From Bordetella parapertussis (lineage in GTDB: Bacteria > Pseudomonadota > Gammaproteobacteria > Burkholderiales > JACQAP01), in assembly GCA_945900965.1 (NCBI GenBank), contig CAMDKM010000028.1, positions 1-45,485 of the forward strand: a DNA stretch of 45,485 nt, given 5' to 3'. The stretch's first letter is position 1; the number at the start of each line of letters is the position of its first letter. Made by a program: the position numbers and the translations under genes. The notes under the pieces were generated by a model. That model saw nothing but the letters and a program-made list of their open reading frames with translations. It was not told the origin of the DNA and did no database searches. Below are positions 1-9,292 of this stretch, one piece after another.

Positions 1-137
1 TTCCAATACTCTCAAAGCCTCTATCACAGGACAGGCGTCCTTCTATCCCAAAAGATAAAAGAACCGGGCGATAACCCATTACCTAACCCCGCGCAGCGCC
101 CCAGTACCACAAAGCACCCACACGCATCGGTTGTCTA

Positions 138-152
138 TGTTTTTAAAGAGCG
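138..152 (-). promoter_or_regulatory. boxA-like antitermination site, probable rRNA operon leader
   Basis: Just downstream of the tRNA on the minus strand lies CGCTCTTTAAAA, close to the E. coli rrn boxA core TGCTCTTTAACA. It is followed by ACAACCGATGCGTGTGGG, which resembles the conserved start of betaproteobacterial 16S leaders. The remaining bases to position 1 hold no gene. I infer that an rRNA operon leader starts here and runs off the left edge. The 16S gene itself is not visible, so this is an inference from the leader signature. Confidence 0.5.
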
Positions 153-154
153 AT

Positions 155-231
<77 letters not shown>

Positions 232-271
232 ACCGGCTCGGCGCAGGAATTTCCATACCCCGAGAGGCGCG

Positions 272-301
272 ACTATAGCAGTACCGCGCGCCCAAGGTCA
301 A
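272..301 (-). promoter_or_regulatory. sigma70 promoter for the tRNA
   Basis: On the minus strand TTGACC (296-301) and TATAGT (272-277) are separated by 18 bp. A GC-rich discriminator follows, as in stringently controlled stable-RNA promoters. Transcription would start about 30 nt before the tRNA 5' end. Confidence 0.7.
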
Positions 302-328
302 CCAACCCGGTAGCACCAACCCGGTAGC
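301..328. repeat. 14-bp tandem duplication
   Basis: ACCAACCCGGTAGC occurs twice back to back (301-314 and 315-328), just upstream of the tRNA promoter. It overlaps the final base of the -35 element. The rest of the 232-422 gap shows no gene. Confidence 0.9.
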
Positions 329-422
329 GCATATCCAAAGCAAAAGCACTCAAGTTCAATCCCAAATAGCCGACATCCCAATAGCCCAATATCGAGACCT
401 TCACCATACCTGCTCGACTTGT

Positions 423-2321
423 ATGACTTACGAACCGCAGCCAGCCAAAGCCCAATCGCAAACACCAAAGCATAAAAATGTTTCGGTCGGCACCCGATTG
501 CTGCTTATTAACGGGCTGCTGGCCATATCGATCGCCATAATTAGCACTATTCAGTGGCAGGCCTTGGAGTCACAACAGGACGCCTCCATCAGGATTTTCA
601 CTTTAAGCAAAGCGCAGCGGGCAAATCAGAACGCGGACATGATGCATGACAGCATACGGAGCCATGTTTACGCTTCGCTGTTGAAGCACGGAATGCCGAA
701 GACCTCCGATACGATTGCAGGCCAACTCAGAAAAGACGCCAGTCAGCTGCGCGAAAACTTAATCGAAGTTGCCGCACTCAATCTTCCGGCTTTCGTTCAT
801 AAAGCCCACGAGGAGAACCTGGCGCTCATTGATCGTTACATCGAAGCAGCAGTAAGAACTGCCGATCTGGCACTCACCGATCCAGTGGCCGCGAAATCTC
901 ATCTCCCGATCTTTGAAGCCGCTTTCGATGAAGTGCTCTTGGCGTTGGAGGCACAGACCGACCTTCTCCATAAGGAGGCATCAGATGCCCTCGCCGCGGC
1001 AAGTGCAGTTGAAAAGGACGCCAAGGTTCAGATCGTGATTGCCGGAATTAGCGTCAATATTGTCGTGGCTTTTCTAGTGGGGATGATCTCGCTATCCATC
1101 CGGCGCTCGCTGCAAAAGGTGCGTAACGTCGCCCAGACCATAGCTGCCGGCAATCTCAATCAGAGATGTTCCCATACAAGCAACGACGAGGTCGGTCAAC
1201 TTTCCAATGCGGTTAACAGCATGGCGGACAACCTTCAGGATCTTATCAGTCGGCTCAGGAAGGAAGCCGACCGTGACGCATTCGGCACCCAGCTCAGTGA
1301 CGCCATGGAAATGGCGGATACCGAAACGGAAGCCCATGCCGTGATCGCCCGGGCCATGGCCGCCATTACCACGGAACATCCGATTGAGTTACTTTTGGCC
1401 GACTCCAGCCGGGCACATTTGGAATGCGCGGCCCAGCACCCCACTCGCGGCGCTCCCGGATGCGGCGTGGATTCACCCTTTAGTTGTGTTGCGGTCCGGC
1501 GCGGAAATCCGGTGATTTTCGAAGACAGCGACACACTCAATGCCTGTCCAAGACTTCGTGATCGCCCCTCAGGTTCGATTTCAGCCGTCTGCATACCCAT
1601 CGGTTTCATGGGCCACTCTTTGGGTGTCCTCCACGCCACCGGTGAACGCGGAAAAGTCCTCAACAACGAACAAATTGCCCGATTGACCACTCTCGGGCAC
1701 CAGACGGGCGCACGCATCGGCACAGTACGAGCCTTTCAGCGCACGCAGATTCAAGCCACCACCGATGGCTTGACGGGGCTGGTCAATCGACGTCAATTGG
1801 AGGAGCAGGTCCGTGTGCTGTCAGCAGAAAACGTCCCCTATGCGCTAGTGATGGCGGACCTCGATCACTTCAAACGTCTGAACGACGGTTACGGGCATGA
1901 AACCGGGGATAAGGCATTGCGGTTGTTTGCCGAAGTCATGCGAAAATGTTCCCGAGAAAACGACTGGCCCGGGCGTTGGGGCGGCGAAGAATTTGCAATT
2001 ATTCTGCCCAAAGCAACTGCGCAGCAGGCATATGAGTTTGTTGAACGCCTCCGCGCGCAACTCGCGCAAACGCTGCTTAGCGCCGATACGCCCGAATTTA
2101 CTGCCAGCTTCGGCATTTCCGATTCCAGCATGGGAAGCCAATTCGAGCAGATTGTTCGTTTGGCGGATGACGCCCTTTATCAATCCAAGGATTCCGGCCG
2201 CAACTGTGGGACCGTTGCAAATCCATCCTCGTCCGTCCCGATTCCCAGAAGAAAATCCGGGCATGACGCGGTGATCGATATCCGGGGTGTGGTCCACGCG
2301 AATGCCACCGCTCCCCAATAG
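423..2321 (+). CDS. membrane diguanylate cyclase (HAMP-GAF-GGDEF)
   Basis: Predicted inner-membrane sensor that makes cyclic di-GMP from two GTP. Residues about 24-43 and 201-224 are hydrophobic membrane segments bracketing a periplasmic, mostly helical sensor region. A HAMP linker (about 225-275) follows, then a GAF-like domain (about 295-440) and a GGDEF domain (about 446-605). The active site is GGEEF at 520-524. Upstream, REND followed by five residues matches the RxxD inhibitory site, so product feedback is likely intact. The ATG at 423 gives a short charged N-terminus before the first membrane helix. The last 30 residues are low-complexity. The sensed signal is unknown. The gene stands alone on its strand, with a second GGDEF gene facing it at 2.9-3.8 kb. 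Confidence 0.92.
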   Translation: MTYEPQPAKAQSQTPKHKNVSVGTRLLLINGLLAISIAIISTIQWQALESQQDASIRIFTLSKAQRANQNADMMHDSIRSHVYASLLKHGMPKTSDTIAGQLRKDASQLRENLIEVAALNLPAFVHKAHEENLALIDRYIEAAVRTADLALTDPVAAKSHLPIFEAAFDEVLLALEAQTDLLHKEASDALAAASAVEKDAKVQIVIAGISVNIVVAFLVGMISLSIRRSLQKVRNVAQTIAAGNLNQRCSHTSNDEVGQLSNAVNSMADNLQDLISRLRKEADRDAFGTQLSDAMEMADTETEAHAVIARAMAAITTEHPIELLLADSSRAHLECAAQHPTRGAPGCGVDSPFSCVAVRRGNPVIFEDSDTLNACPRLRDRPSGSISAVCIPIGFMGHSLGVLHATGERGKVLNNEQIARLTTLGHQTGARIGTVRAFQRTQIQATTDGLTGLVNRRQLEEQVRVLSAENVPYALVMADLDHFKRLNDGYGHETGDKALRLFAEVMRKCSRENDWPGRWGGEEFAIILPKATAQQAYEFVERLRAQLAQTLLSADTPEFTASFGISDSSMGSQFEQIVRLADDALYQSKDSGRNCGTVANPSSSVPIPRRKSGHDAVIDIRGVVHANATAPQ

Positions 2322-2468
2322 ATCTGATGACTCGGACGGTTCGGGATGGGGAAATACCGAACAAGTCCCAAGATTTGGTTGCTGTTGAACTTGTCCTCGA
2401 ATGATCTAGTCGGCGAATGGGAATCCGGGTATTGCATATGACTCAGGCATCATATCGACGACGCTTTA

Positions 2469-2678
2469 CTAATGATGCGGTGCACTCCTAAGGCTCTCGA
2501 CAGCCCTTTCCAATAGTCGAATACGGTCGTGAGCTTCGTTCAACAATTCGCGCATGGTTTCCAGTGAAGCGATCATATTCCCCGAAGCCGCCGAGCCCGC
2601 TCGCCGATCCAAAACACGCCGACGATCCGCCTCGCCCTTCCGGCGATTTTGTGTGTGAACTGCCTCGAAGTTTTCCAT
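2469..2678 (-). CDS. small coiled-coil hypothetical protein (69 aa)
   Basis: Not a recognised family. The product is strongly charged, with an Arg-rich stretch (NRRKGEADRRRVLDRR) followed by a heptad-like helix (MRELLNEAHDRIRLLERAVESL) that could form a coiled coil. ATG at 2678 is preceded by GGGGA at good ribosome-binding distance; a TTG four codons upstream is an alternative start. It lies between two convergent GGDEF genes, so a link to c-di-GMP signalling is possible but unproven. Its composition looks protein-like, unlike the overlapping frames. The flanking gaps 2322-2468 and 2679-2879 show no other gene. Confidence 0.5.
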   Translation of the reverse strand: MENFEAVHTQNRRKGEADRRRVLDRRAGSAASGNMIASLETMRELLNEAHDRIRLLERAVESLRSAPHH

Positions 2679-2879
2679 GACATTCCCCAATGGTCATTGT
2701 CCGCGCACGATCCACCTGCCCCTCCTCGTCCAAGGATTCTGATTGCAACCTTCAAATTTAGCGCAAAAAAAATGAACTAACGCGCTCATTTTATTGAGAA
2801 ACGACCATGCCTGTCTCTACACAATTTATCCCATTTTTTTGGGATTAAGGGGGGACCGTTCCCGACACTCCCCGCACAA

Positions 2880-3818
2880 TCAGGTCTGTCGATGCGCGGC
2901 ATCGTGAAACTGACAGTTGCCCCCGCCGACCGCCTTTGCCAGATCCTTGGCTTTGACGGCATTTCTTAGCAATTCCTCGGCTTGCTTTCCGTCGCCTGGA
3001 TAAATCGCCATCCCGACACTCACTCCAATCTGAATCCTCACGCCGTCCAGACCAAAAGGCCGGGAAATCGCCTGAAGCAGATTATTTGCGAGTGAAAACG
3101 CTGACTGCGGACTGGTAATGTCGGTCTGGAGTACCGCGAATTGATCTCCGCCCAGTCGGGCAGCCGCATCGGTAAACTTGCGCACGGCGGTACCAAGCCG
3201 CCCGCCGATAGCCATCAGGACCCGGTCCCCCGCTTCCCGGCCAAACGTGTCATTCACGTGCTTGAAGTTGTCCACATTCAGAACAAGAAGCGCAAGCGGT
3301 CGCTGGCTGCTTTCGGATCGGGCAATGGCCTGCTGCACGAGATCCAGAAACTGCCCCTCGTTATAGAGCCCGGTGAGCGTATCCTGATACGCAACGGGCT
3401 GCTCCGGTTCGGTTTTTTTACCGTGCAACACGGTGACATGCTGGACGGCGACGAAATGCGTGACCGTTCCCTTGGCGTTTTTCAGCGGTGTGATGACCTC
3501 GTTCGCGGCATACAGACTGCCGTCCTTGCATTGTTCAAGGACCTCTCCGCACCAAGTCTGGCCCGCAGTAATGGTCTGCCAAATCTCCTGATGGGACACA
3601 GCGCTCCGGTCTCCCGGTTTCAGGAAATTCGGCGTCTGGCCTGCATGCTCCTGAGGGGAAAATCCGCTGCGTTCGCTAAAAGCATGATTGGTCCATACGA
3701 TGCGCCCCGTGTGATCGGCAATAAATACCGGCTCGGAGACTGCGGCCAGGGCCTGGGCCAACAACCTCTCTTCGATCGGATTGGCGCGTTCCTGGTTGCC
3801 GGGAGTTCGAGTGTTCAT
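2880..3818 (-). CDS. PAS-GGDEF protein with degenerate GGDQF active site
   Basis: Cytoplasmic (no signal or membrane segment). A PAS domain spans about residues 20-130 (ADHTGRIVWTNHAFSERSGF is typical) with a PAC-like tail (FVAVQHVT). A GGDEF fold follows, about 145-300, starting at DTLTGLYNEGQF. The signature is GGDQF at 223-227: the fourth position, normally Glu, is Gln. The inhibitory RxxD site reads KFTD, so it is also altered. The protein may be a weak or inactive cyclase, or act as a c-di-GMP or GTP receptor. The PAS domain suggests small-ligand or redox sensing; no cofactor ligand could be assigned. The start ATG at 3818 fits the PAS boundary. Confidence 0.85.
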   Translation of the reverse strand: MNTRTPGNQERANPIEERLLAQALAAVSEPVFIADHTGRIVWTNHAFSERSGFSPQEHAGQTPNFLKPGDRSAVSHQEIWQTITAGQTWCGEVLEQCKDGSLYAANEVITPLKNAKGTVTHFVAVQHVTVLHGKKTEPEQPVAYQDTLTGLYNEGQFLDLVQQAIARSESSQRPLALLVLNVDNFKHVNDTFGREAGDRVLMAIGGRLGTAVRKFTDAAARLGGDQFAVLQTDITSPQSAFSLANNLLQAISRPFGLDGVRIQIGVSVGMAIYPGDGKQAEELLRNAVKAKDLAKAVGGGNCQFHDAAHRQT

Positions 3819-3913
3819 GGGCGAATCATAGCTCGACAGGGTAAATTTACGCCAGCCATTCAGAATTTGGTTGAACTTGAAAGTACAACGGCCGGCACCG
3901 ACCCGCCATCAAG

Positions 3914-4576
3914 TTAATCCCGCCAGGTGACCGCGTCCGCCAGATTGCCGCGTGCCGTCCTATATCCGTTTATAGCGTGGTCGGGATCCCCAAACCCAAA
4001 GGCGATCCCGCATACCAACTTGCGGGATGCGGGCAATCCAAATTCGGTCCGGATAAATTCCGGATAAGAGGCCAGCGCTGCCTGTGCGATGGAATCGACG
4101 CCCAGACACTTGGCCGCCAGCATGAAGTGCGCGATATACAGCCCGCAATCCACGGCGCCGTAGACTCCGAGATCGGCCTCGGTTGTGATAAATGCGATAT
4201 GGGGCGCGCCGAAAAATCGGAAGTTTTCCAGCGATTGCTCGGCGGCCGCCTGCTTATCTTCCCGGCCGATGCCCAAGGCCTGGTAAAGCTGCACCCCGCA
4301 AACTTTCCGGCGCTCCTGATAATTCCCCTCGTAACGAAGCGGAAATTCGAAGTCAGGATTCGGTGCCGCCCCGCTGCGCGCATGGGCATAAAGCCGCTCG
4401 CCGAACTGGCAACAGGACTCGCCACTCAGAATCAACACTTGCCAGGGCTGAGTGTTACACCAGGACGGGGTTTTTTGCGCCAGATCGAGAATTTTCTCAA
4501 TGGTCGGACGCGGCACCGCATCGGGAAAATATTTGCGACAACTGTAACGATCATGAATAACTGCCTTGAGTTCCAT
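3914..4576 (-). CDS. nitroreductase-family FMN oxidoreductase
   Basis: Predicted soluble FMN flavoprotein using NAD(P)H to reduce nitro or quinone compounds; the substrate is unknown. Family marks are RYSCRKYFPDAVP (residues 10-22, FMN phosphate contact), SWCNTQPWQVLIL (about 38-50), and a C-terminal VCGIAFGFGDPD preceding a short tail. At about 220 residues the length is normal. ATG at 4576 matches the family N-terminus (MELKAVIHDR); a TTG at 4615 would add 13 unconserved residues and overlap the upstream gene. The AhpD-like gene lies upstream on the same strand with a 35-nt gap, so the two may form a small redox operon. Confidence 0.85.
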   Translation of the reverse strand: MELKAVIHDRYSCRKYFPDAVPRPTIEKILDLAQKTPSWCNTQPWQVLILSGESCCQFGERLYAHARSGAAPNPDFEFPLRYEGNYQERRKVCGVQLYQALGIGREDKQAAAEQSLENFRFFGAPHIAFITTEADLGVYGAVDCGLYIAHFMLAAKCLGVDSIAQAALASYPEFIRTEFGLPASRKLVCGIAFGFGDPDHAINGYRTARGNLADAVTWRD

Positions 4577-4611
4577 GGCGCGATCTCGGGACCGGGTGCT
4601 TGAGGTCTGGC

Positions 4612-5085
4612 TCAACGTTTCTTTGGCCGAATTCCGGCCGGCTTCGTCTTGGCAACCTTCTTGACCGACCAGGGTTTCGCCGTCTGGTTCGGCTTGAAAC
4701 GCTCATCCACTTCCACCTGCAACCCCGTCGTCAGCCGGTTACCGGCATTGGCCAGCGCGACGATCTCATTGAACTCCGCCAACGTTTCGTCGTCGAGCCC
4801 ATGTTTGCGCGCCGCAAAGGTGTGCGAATTGACACAATACTCGCAGTTGTTGGTGATGCTTACTGCCAGATAAATCAGTTCCTTGGTCAGGGGGTCCAGC
4901 CGGGAAGGTTGGACCATCACCTCTTTCATCTGCGTCCAGAATCGCTTGAGCAGAGGCGGGTGCACGGCCAGCGCCCGCCAGATGTTGTTGACGTAATCGG
5001 TGTTGCGAGTCTTCATAATGTCATCGAACACCGCGCGTACCTCCGGGACGGCGTCCGTGTAATTCACCAGCCTGACTTGGGCCAT
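4612..5085 (-). CDS. AhpD/carboxymuconolactone decarboxylase-like peroxidase
   Basis: Alkylhydroperoxidase-like fold of the CMD family. The redox motif CEYCVNSH (C81, C84, H88) is complete, which supports a thiol peroxidase or disulfide reductase role rather than decarboxylation. The Lys/Arg-rich C-terminus (after about 135) is an extension of unknown use. ATG at 5085 follows AAGGAAG with 6-nt spacing; a longer reading to 5196 adds residues without family similarity. It is divergent from yciB and upstream of the nitroreductase. Confidence 0.82.
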   Translation of the reverse strand: MAQVRLVNYTDAVPEVRAVFDDIMKTRNTDYVNNIWRALAVHPPLLKRFWTQMKEVMVQPSRLDPLTKELIYLAVSITNNCEYCVNSHTFAARKHGLDDETLAEFNEIVALANAGNRLTTGLQVEVDERFKPNQTAKPWSVKKVAKTKPAGIRPKKR

Positions 5086-5207
5086 TGAGGGCTTCCTTAT
5101 GCCGAGGTAATTGAACAATACGAGCGGCTCATAATACCCGATAGCCCCGTTGGACAAGCCCGGCGGCTTGCGGCGATAATGCGCCGGCCCAATCAAATTG
5201 CGCTCCG

Positions 5208-5747
5208 ATGAAAGTCTTATTCGACGTTTTTCCGATTCTGCTGTTTTTTGTCGCCTTCAAATTCTGGGACATCTACGTGGCGACGGCCACCGCCATCGCC
5301 GCCACCGTCGCACAGGTCGCCTGGTCCTGGTTACGGCATCGTAAGGTCGACAAGATGTTGTGGGTCAGTCTGGCAATCATTATCGTGTTCGGCGGGGCAA
5401 CGCTGCTGCTGAAAAACGAAACGTTTATCAAATGGAAACCAACTGTCCTGTACTGGTCCTTCGGCATCGTCCTTCTGGCGTCGAAAACGTTTTTCGACAA
5501 GAACCTCATCCGCGCGGCCATGGAAAAAAACGTCACCCTCCCCGATTCAATCTGGAATCGGCTGAATCTGAGCTGGATCGTATTTTTTACCTTGATGGGC
5601 GCCCTTAACCTGTACGTGGCATTTCAATTCTCGACGGACATCTGGGTCAATTTCAAACTATTCGGCGGCATTGGACTGATGCTGGTGTTTGTTTTGATCC
5701 AGGGTGTGGCGCTGTCACGATATATGGAAACCGAGGAATCCAAATAA
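5208..5747 (+). CDS. yciB: YciB/IspZ inner membrane protein
   Basis: About five hydrophobic segments in 179 residues. The N-terminus ([18 protein letters not shown]) is the YciB/IspA signature, and [22 protein letters not shown] further on is also characteristic. In E. coli the protein associates with the elongasome/divisome and affects envelope integrity; the molecular role is not settled. Its TAA stop shares a base with the ATG of yciI (TAATG), so translation is probably coupled. It leads the yciB-yciI-bolA run. Confidence 0.95.
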   Translation: MKVLFDVFPILLFFVAFKFWDIYVATATAIAATVAQVAWSWLRHRKVDKMLWVSLAIIIVFGGATLLLKNETFIKWKPTVLYWSFGIVLLASKTFFDKNLIRAAMEKNVTLPDSIWNRLNLSWIVFFTLMGALNLYVAFQFSTDIWVNFKLFGGIGLMLVFVLIQGVALSRYMETEESK

Positions 5748-6049
5748 TGCTTTACGCCATTTTCGGCGAAGACGCGCCGGCCAGTCTGGAAAAGCGCGCA
5801 GCCGCCCGCCCGGCTCACCTCAAGCGCATCAATGTCCTGATCGCCGATGGTCGGTTGATATTGGCCGGGCCACATCCTTCGATCGACAGTCCCGACCCTG
5901 GCCCGGCCGGCATGAGCGGCAGTCTCATCGTCGGTGAATTCGAGTCGCTGGAAGAGGCGCGTGCCTGGATCGACGCCGACCCCTACGTCACGCAAGGCGT
6001 TTTTGCCCGCGTGAGTGTTAAACCCTTCTTCAAGGTTTTCCCGGCTTGA
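5747..6049 (+). CDS. yciI: YciI family protein
   Basis: 100-residue ferredoxin-like-fold protein. The conserved His-containing segment [11 protein letters not shown] (near residue 24) and the Asp in [17 protein letters not shown] (about 70-87) are the putative catalytic pair of the family. The biochemical function is unknown; related proteins include dehalogenase-like and muconolactone-isomerase-like enzymes. It overlaps yciB by one base and ends at the start of bolA, an arrangement common in Betaproteobacteria. Confidence 0.92.
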   Translation: MLYAIFGEDAPASLEKRAAARPAHLKRINVLIADGRLILAGPHPSIDSPDPGPAGMSGSLIVGEFESLEEARAWIDADPYVTQGVFARVSVKPFFKVFPA

Positions 6050-6072
6050 CGGCCGCCGATTGCCAACCGGAC

Positions 6073-6348
6073 ATGGTCAATCTGATCCGTGAGCGCCTTG
6101 CGCCTCTTGAACCGGAAGCACTGGAAGTGTTTGATGACAGCCACGAGCATGTTGGCCACGCCGGCGCAAAAGGTGGCGGCGGGCATTATCAATTGCTTAT
6201 TGTTTCGCGCGCATTCGCGGGCCAGGGAGCGGTTGCCCGGCATCGCCTGGTTTATCGCGCACTGGCCGACCTGATGCCCACTCGCATTCACGCCCTGGCC
6301 ATCCGCGCCTACGCACCCGGTGAAATGGAAGCGGGCACTGGGAACTAA
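6073..6348 (+). CDS. bolA: BolA family protein
   Basis: Small alpha/beta (class II KH-like) protein that with monothiol glutaredoxins handles [2Fe-2S] clusters and affects morphology and stress responses. Visible family features are the helix IRERLAPLEPEALEVFDDSHEH and the conserved RHRLVYRAL with HALAIRAYAP. The His of HVGHAGAKGGGGHYQ and of RHRLVY are the usual cluster or partner contacts. The start is uncertain: ATG 6073 matches the family length (91 aa), while TTG 6046, overlapping the yciI stop, would add nine residues. It is the third gene of the yci run. Confidence 0.92.
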   Translation: MVNLIRERLAPLEPEALEVFDDSHEHVGHAGAKGGGGHYQLLIVSRAFAGQGAVARHRLVYRALADLMPTRIHALAIRAYAPGEMEAGTGN

Positions 6349-6406
6349 TCCGGAAAGTTTCCTTTCGAACCAGGATCATTTTTTATCCATTACCCAGAGG
6401 ACCGAC

Positions 6407-7234
6407 ATGAAACACCTTACGCTCGTTTTGTTTGCCACCGTGCTGGCGGGAAGTCTTGCCACCGGCCACGCTGCCGATACGAATTCGCCCAATGTCGCGG
6501 TCGTCAACGGCGCGCCCATTCCTCAGGCGCGAGTCGATTTTGTCGCCAAGTCGCAGCTTGCGCAGTCTCAAGGTCAGCAGCAGGACGGCCCGGAATTTCG
6601 CAACAACATCCGCGAAATTCTCATCACCCGGGAGTTGCTTTACCAGGAGGCCGTCAAACGCAAGCTCGACAAGAACCCCGACTACCTCACCCAGCTCGAT
6701 CTCGCCAAACAGCAGATTATCCTGAGCGTATTGATGGAGGATATCTCCAAATCCATGCAACCCACCGAGGCTGACGCACGCAAGGAATACGAACGTGTAA
6801 AAGCCGAGCGCGGAGGGGATGCCGGCAAACAATACAAATCACGGCATATTCTGGTCAAGGAAGAGGCCGAGGCGAAGAAGATCCTTGCCGAGCTGAAATC
6901 CGGCGGCGATTTTGCCAGACTGGCGAAAGAAAAATCCGAAGACACGGGAACCAAAGACGATGGCGGCAACCTCGACTGGAGCGAGGCGGAAGGTTACGTC
7001 CAACCCTTCGGCGAGGCGCTCAAATCCCTGAAAAAAGGCGAATTGGCCAAGGAACCGGTCAAGACCAATTTTGGCTATCACATCATCGAACTGGTCGATG
7101 TACGTCCGTTGAGTTTCCCGCCCTTCGAGGAAGTGCTGCCACAGATCATGCAACAGCTCGGCACCAAGGTACGCGACGATTACATTAGCAGCCTAAGGAC
7201 AAAGGCCAAGATCGAGAAAATCGATCCAAAGTAA
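6407..7234 (+). CDS. periplasmic parvulin-type peptidyl-prolyl isomerase
   Basis: Accelerates cis-trans proline isomerisation to assist folding of exported proteins. A signal peptide covers residues 1 to about 21 (MKHLTLVLF..TGHAA, then DTN). A SurA-N-like helical chaperone region spans about 30-135. One rotamase domain spans about 142-236, with RHILVKEEAEAKKI, GGDFARLAKEKSED, GNLDW and NFGYHIIELVD, all hallmark parvulin segments. ATG 6407 follows AGAGG; a frame-extended start at 6320 would bury the signal peptide. It is like PpiC/PrsA-type proteins that sit downstream of yciB-bolA in Betaproteobacteria. Confidence 0.93.
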   Translation: MKHLTLVLFATVLAGSLATGHAADTNSPNVAVVNGAPIPQARVDFVAKSQLAQSQGQQQDGPEFRNNIREILITRELLYQEAVKRKLDKNPDYLTQLDLAKQQIILSVLMEDISKSMQPTEADARKEYERVKAERGGDAGKQYKSRHILVKEEAEAKKILAELKSGGDFARLAKEKSEDTGTKDDGGNLDWSEAEGYVQPFGEALKSLKKGELAKEPVKTNFGYHIIELVDVRPLSFPPFEEVLPQIMQQLGTKVRDDYISSLRTKAKIEKIDPK

Positions 7235-7246
7235 CGCACGCGGTAC

Positions 7247-7266
7247 CCCCGGACATTTGTCCGGGG
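7247..7266. terminator. hairpin between convergent ppiC-like gene and typA
   Basis: CCCCGGAC/GTCCGGGG is a perfect 8-bp stem with ATTT loop, 13 bp after the isomerase stop. There is no clear T-run on either side, so intrinsic termination would be weak. Confidence 0.45.
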
Positions 7267-7292
7267 TTGCGGTACAGGCTTTAGCAGTGATA

Positions 7293-7362
7293 TCGGTGAA
7301 GGGTGAACAGTAACCTGCGCGCCGCTTCGCGGCGCCCCACCCCTCGCCCCTAGCCCCTTTAG
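7293..7362 (+). repeat. dispersed repeat family R1, copy A
   Basis: This segment contains GGTGAAGGGTGAACAGTAAC, a GC-rich hairpin CTGCGCGCCGC...GGCGC, and CCACCCCTCGCCCCT. The same modules recur in order at 31250-31385 (+) and 27524-27650 (-). It fills the gap between convergent genes. Confidence 0.75.
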
Positions 7363-7364
7363 TC

Positions 7365-9194
7365 CTACGCCGCCTCGGAATCGCTGCCGCGCGAGGCGCG
7401 CTTGCGTTCATGTTCCTTGAGATAGCGCTTGCGGACACGGATACACTTGGGAGTGATTTCGACCAGTTCATCGTCGGCGATGAACTCCACCGCCTTTTCC
7501 AGCGTCAACTCGATGGGCGGCACCAGCCGCACCGCCTCATCCGTACCCGAGGCGCGAACGTTGGTCAGTTGTTTGCCCTTGATTGGATTCACCACCAGAT
7601 CGTTGTCGCGCGAATGAATGCCGATCACCATACCTTCATACAACGCGTCGCCGGGTGAAACAAACATGCGGCCGCGATCCTGCAATTTCCACAAGGCGTA
7701 AGCCACTGCGGCGCCGTCGTCCTGCGAAATCAGCACGCCGTTGCGGCGCTCCTCCATGTCGCCTTTTACCGGACCGTAGTCATCAAAAATATGGCTGGCC
7801 AGGCCGGTCCCGCGGGTGATATTCAGGAACTCACCCTGGAAACCGATCAGGCCACGGGCCGGAATCCGATACTCCAGCCGGGTACGCCCTCGGCCATCGG
7901 CCTGCATATCCTGCAGATCGCCGCGACGTCTGCCCAGTTCTTCCATAACCCCACCCTGGTGCCCGTCTTCGACGTCGACGGTCAGCAATTCGTAAGGCTC
8001 CTGTTTGACGCCATTTACCGTTCTCATGACCACCCTGGGGCGGCCGACGGCCATTTCGTAACCTTCGCGGCGCATGTTTTCCAGCAAAATCGTCAGATGC
8101 AGTTCGCCACGGCCGGAAACAACAAAAGTATCGGAGTCGGCAGTGAACTCGACTTTCAGCGCAACATTCGATTGCAGTTCGCGCTCCAGCCGTTCGCGGA
8201 TCTGGCGGCTGGTCACGTATTTGCCATCGCGCCCCGCCAATGGCGAAGTGTTGACCAGGAAATTCATGGTCAACGTGGGCTCGTCCACCTTCAGCAACGG
8301 CAGGCCATCCGGTTTGCCCGGTTCGCACAGGGTCACGCCAATGCCCACTTCATCGATGCCGTTGATCAGCACGATGTCGCCAGCCTCGGCTTCGTCCACA
8401 ACCGTCCGCTCCAATCCCCTGAACATAAGAACCTGATTTACTTTCGCCAACTTGGGCTCGCCGTCAGGACCTTGCATGACCGCCACTTGCTGGCCGGAGC
8501 GGATGCGTCCGCGGGCCACCCGACCGATGCCAATGCGACCGACAAAACTCGAATAATCCAGCGAGCACACCTGCATCTGCAGTGGCCCGTTGGGGTCGGC
8601 GTCGCGAACCGGCACGTGCCTGAGAATGGCGTCGAACAAGGGGCGCATATCCTGGCCGGGTACATTCTGATCGAGCGATGCCCAGCCCTGCAGGGCAGAG
8701 GCATAGACCACCGGAAAATCCAGTTGCGCCTCGGTTGCCCCCAGCTTGTCGAACAGATCGAACGTATGATTGACCGCCCAACTGGCGCGCGAACCGGGCC
8801 GATCGACCTTATTTACCACAACAATGGGCTTGAGCCCCAGCGCCAGGGCCTTGCGTGTGACAAAGCGGGTCTGGGGCATCGGCCCTTCCACCGCATCGAC
8901 CAATAACAACACGCTATCCACCATTGACAGTACACGTTCGACTTCGCCGCCAAAATCCGCATGCCCCGGGGTGTCAACGATGTTGATATGAGTGCCTTCG
9001 TACTCGACCGCGCAATTTTTGGCCAGAATCGTGATGCCGCGCTCGCGCTCGATATCGTTCGAATCCATGACCCGCTCGGTAATGTGTTGATGGGCGGCGA
9101 ACGTGCCCGATTGGCGCAGCAGTTTGTCGACCAGCGTGGTCTTGCCATGATCGACGTGGGCGATGATGGCAATATTGCGAACGTTGCGTTTCAT
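7365..9194 (-). CDS. typA: TypA/BipA ribosome-associated GTPase
   Basis: Translational GTPase of the EF-G group that binds the ribosome and supports large-subunit assembly and stress adaptation. The G domain starts at once: AHVDHGKT (12-19), DTPGHADF (about 74-81) and NKVD (128-131). Domain II, EF-G-like domains III and V, and the BipA-specific C-terminus ([42 protein letters not shown]) follow. Length is 609 residues, normal for the family. ATG 9194 is chosen because it begins with the family start [10 protein letters not shown]; upstream in-frame residues to 9404 are unconserved. It is transcribed toward the isomerase gene. Confidence 0.98.
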   Translation of the reverse strand: MKRNVRNIAIIAHVDHGKTTLVDKLLRQSGTFAAHQHITERVMDSNDIERERGITILAKNCAVEYEGTHINIVDTPGHADFGGEVERVLSMVDSVLLLVDAVEGPMPQTRFVTRKALALGLKPIVVVNKVDRPGSRASWAVNHTFDLFDKLGATEAQLDFPVVYASALQGWASLDQNVPGQDMRPLFDAILRHVPVRDADPNGPLQMQVCSLDYSSFVGRIGIGRVARGRIRSGQQVAVMQGPDGEPKLAKVNQVLMFRGLERTVVDEAEAGDIVLINGIDEVGIGVTLCEPGKPDGLPLLKVDEPTLTMNFLVNTSPLAGRDGKYVTSRQIRERLERELQSNVALKVEFTADSDTFVVSGRGELHLTILLENMRREGYEMAVGRPRVVMRTVNGVKQEPYELLTVDVEDGHQGGVMEELGRRRGDLQDMQADGRGRTRLEYRIPARGLIGFQGEFLNITRGTGLASHIFDDYGPVKGDMEERRNGVLISQDDGAAVAYALWKLQDRGRMFVSPGDALYEGMVIGIHSRDNDLVVNPIKGKQLTNVRASGTDEAVRLVPPIELTLEKAVEFIADDELVEITPKCIRVRKRYLKEHERKRASRGSDSEAA

Positions 9195-9292
9195 TGACAG
9201 GGGCCAAAAAAAAGGTCGCGCAGTGTAGCACAGGGAATATTGCAAATCATTGAATTTTCTTCCCGAATTTGGACAAAAACCATGTTGGCCAG

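Noticed and set aside
3141-3917. 258-codon open frame on the plus strand
   Set aside because: Antisense of the PAS-GGDEF gene, no domain or signal.
7791-8906. Long open frame (371 codons) on the plus strand
   Set aside because: Lies antisense within typA; His/Gln-rich composition without family similarity, a shadow of a GC-rich coding strand.
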